A DNA stretch of 6,694 bases, from contig NZDM01000017.1 of NCBI GenBank assembly GCA_002690085.1, positions 1 to 6,694 of the forward strand, in the 5' to 3' direction. Made by a program: the position numbers and the translations under genes. Below the pieces are notes generated by a model, which worked only from the letters and a program-made list of their open reading frames with translations, was not told the origin of the DNA and ran no database searches. Shown here piece by piece: positions 5,434 through 6,694 of the stretch. Source of the stretch: Flavobacteriaceae bacterium. Lineage in GTDB: Bacteria; Bacteroidota; Bacteroidia; Flavobacteriales; Flavobacteriaceae. How positions within the stretch are numbered: position 1 is the first letter of the stretch; each line of letters begins with the position of its first letter.

Positions 5434-6171
5434 ATGAAGTCGATATACTATCCAATTTGGCTAATTTATAGAGTTTGGTTCTATTTACTAGTTGGGATAT
5501 GTACATTTTTGTTATCACCTTTTTTGATTCTTTCAACCCTGAAAGCATCTTGGTATCCTTATTTTTATAAATTAGCGCGGTTCTGGTCGCTTTGTATTCT
5601 TGCTGGCATGGGCTTTTATTGGTCAATTGACTGGGATCAGAAATTGAAAAAAGGGCAAAGTTATATTTTTGTTGCCAACCACACCTCTATGACAGATATC
5701 ATGCTGATGTTTGCAATGATTAAGGACCACCCTTTTGTATTTGTTGGAAAAATAGAGTTGGCAAAAATACCGTTGTTTGGATTCTTTTACAAGCGCACCT
5801 CAATTTTGGTAGACCGCAGCAATTACAGCAGTAGAAGGGACGTTTTTAATCAAGCCCAAAAACGCATTCAACAAGGGTTGAGCATCTGTATTTTTCCAGA
5901 AGGTGGGGTTCCAAAGGAATCGGTGCCATTAGACCAGTTTAAAATAGGCGCTTTCAGGCTTTCCGTAGACCACCAACTGCCGCTGGTTCCAATCACTTTT
6001 TTTGATAATAAAAAGCGCTTTTCTTATACGTTTTTTAGCGGAAGCCCAGGCAAAATGCGCGCAAAGGCGCATCCTTTTTTAGACCCAAAGGATTTCAGCC
6101 TTGAATCGCTCAAAATCATGAGTGATAAAGCTTATCTGCTTATTTTGAAATCTTTGGAAAATCAGGGATAA
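5434..6171 (+). CDS. PlsC-family lysophospholipid acyltransferase
   Basis: This is a 245-residue membrane-associated acyltransferase, expected to transfer a fatty acyl group to lysophosphatidic acid or a related acceptor on the cytoplasmic face of the inner membrane. A hydrophobic segment lies at about 13-34 and a second, weaker one at about 48-63. The catalytic NHTSMTD (82-88) gives the H-x4-D motif (His83, Asp88). The acceptor-binding block is KRTSILVDRSNY (120-131). Motif III reads FPEGGVP (154-160), without the Thr-Arg of the common FPEGTR. Motif IV is PLVPITF (183-189). The variant motif III leaves the acceptor uncertain, and an aminolipid acyltransferase (OlsA/GlsA-like) is possible. 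I chose the ATG at 5434 because the in-frame TTG at 5425 lies inside the promoter box and MKSIYYPIW is a sensible N-terminus. The gene converges with recA across 11 nt that contain no terminator. Confidence 0.9.
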   Translation: MKSIYYPIWLIYRVWFYLLVGICTFLLSPFLILSTLKASWYPYFYKLARFWSLCILAGMGFYWSIDWDQKLKKGQSYIFVANHTSMTDIMLMFAMIKDHPFVFVGKIELAKIPLFGFFYKRTSILVDRSNYSSRRDVFNQAQKRIQQGLSICIFPEGGVPKESVPLDQFKIGAFRLSVDHQLPLVPITFFDNKKRFSYTFFSGSPGKMRAKAHPFLDPKDFSLESLKIMSDKAYLLILKSLENQG

Positions 6172-6182
6172 AAACGCAGCAT

Positions 6183-6694
6183 TTATGAGGCTTCAGAATC
6201 CCCTTTAATGATTCCCTTAATCTTTGCCTCTAATTCATCCATCAAATCGGGATTGTCTTTGATCATTTGTTTAACCGCATCTCGGCCTTGTCCAAGCTTC
6301 GTTGCATCGTAACTAAACCAGGAACCACTTTTCTGAATGATGTCAAATTCCACAGCAAGGTCCAGGATTTCACCAACCTTAGATACGCCCTCACCGTACA
6401 TAATATCAAACTCAGCCAATTTAAATGGTGGTGCAACTTTATTTTTGACCACTTTTACTCTTGTTTTATTTCCACGTACGCTTCCATCACCGTCTTTTAT
6501 TTGTGTAGAGCGTCTGATGTCGAGGCGTACCGACGCATAAAATTTAAGCGCATTTCCACCAGTTGTTGTTTCAGGATTACCGAACATCACCCCTATTTTT
6601 TCCCTCAGCTGGTTGATAAAAATCATTGTACAGTTGGTCTTGCTTATTGAGCCTGTTAGTTTTCTTAGGGCTTGTGACATCAAGCGCGCATGCA
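6183..6694 (-). CDS. recA: RecA recombinase, C-terminal half (5' end outside the window)
   Basis: The frame is open to the window edge. The three codons before the apparent TTG/ATG start read HAR, continuing RecA sequence (HARLMSQALRKLTGS), so this is an internal piece of about 169 residues. It corresponds to roughly residue 168 to the end of E. coli RecA. RecA forms filaments on single-stranded DNA, exchanges strands, and triggers LexA self-cleavage. The visible core is textbook: INQLREKIG with the conserved Gln that senses ATP, the DNA-binding L2 loop FGNPETTTGG, YASVRLDIRR, and the basic RVKVVKNKVAPPF strand. The C-terminal domain follows (GQGRDAVKQMIKDNPDLMDELE). The protein ends shortly after, in KGDSEAS, so the long acidic tail of E. 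coli RecA is nearly absent. The Walker A and B motifs and the promoter are beyond the window. Confidence 0.98.
   Translation of the reverse strand, partial: HARLMSQALRKLTGSISKTNCTMIFINQLREKIGVMFGNPETTTGGNALKFYASVRLDIRRSTQIKDGDGSVRGNKTRVKVVKNKVAPPFKLAEFDIMYGEGVSKVGEILDLAVEFDIIQKSGSWFSYDATKLGQGRDAVKQMIKDNPDLMDELEAKIKGIIKGDSEAS

Noticed and set aside
6267..6650. 127-codon plus-strand frame opposite recA
   Set aside because: It is fully antisense to conserved RecA sequence, including the L2 loop region, and has no independent support.

Overview
The window looks like ordinary chromosomal DNA from a marine or soil type member of the Flavobacteriia (phylum Bacteroidota), probably Flavobacteriaceae. 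The support is AT-rich sequence, ATG starts without Shine-Dalgarno sites, promoter-like TAnnTTTG boxes of the Bacteroidota type, and families largely typical of this phylum (a DUF4292 lipoprotein, an HU-like/SPOR membrane protein, and a degenerate EnvC-like LytM protein). I cannot name the genus. I see no mobile element, CRISPR array, RNA gene or sign of recent gene transfer.

Layout. Positions 1-2597 hold a tightly packed plus-strand operon: the 3' part of a TPR protein, a DUF4292 outer-membrane-type lipoprotein, and an EnvC-like coiled-coil/LytM protein. Both internal junctions are TAATG stop-start overlaps. This operon converges, with a 3-nt gap, on three minus-strand genes, each with its own spacer: trpS (4383-5351), a HU-like/SPOR membrane protein (3290-4228) and a hotdog acyl-CoA thioesterase (2601-3116). 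Divergent from trpS is a PlsC-family acyltransferase (5434-6171). It converges, with an 11-nt gap, on the 3' half of recA (6183 to the window end). No gene-free stretch exceeds about 175 nt.

How the genes relate. Most have envelope roles: a probable lipoprotein or lipid carrier fold (DUF4292), an activator-type LytM protein expected to control cell-wall amidases, a SPOR protein expected to bind amidase-processed peptidoglycan while carrying a cytoplasmic HU-like domain, and two acyl-group enzymes (thioesterase, acyltransferase). trpS and recA are housekeeping genes.

The main points for follow-up are: four TAnnTTTG boxes, two of which lie so close to the ATG that the mRNAs may be leaderless; interlocked divergent promoters between trpS and the acyltransferase; loss of all five LytM catalytic positions in the EnvC-like protein; the possible nucleoid-to-wall tether encoded by the HU/SPOR gene; a small inverted-repeat element in the spacer at 3202-3240; and a doubtful 26-codon hydrophobic ORF. 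I did not find a clear previously undescribed multi-gene system; most of the window is conserved core genome.
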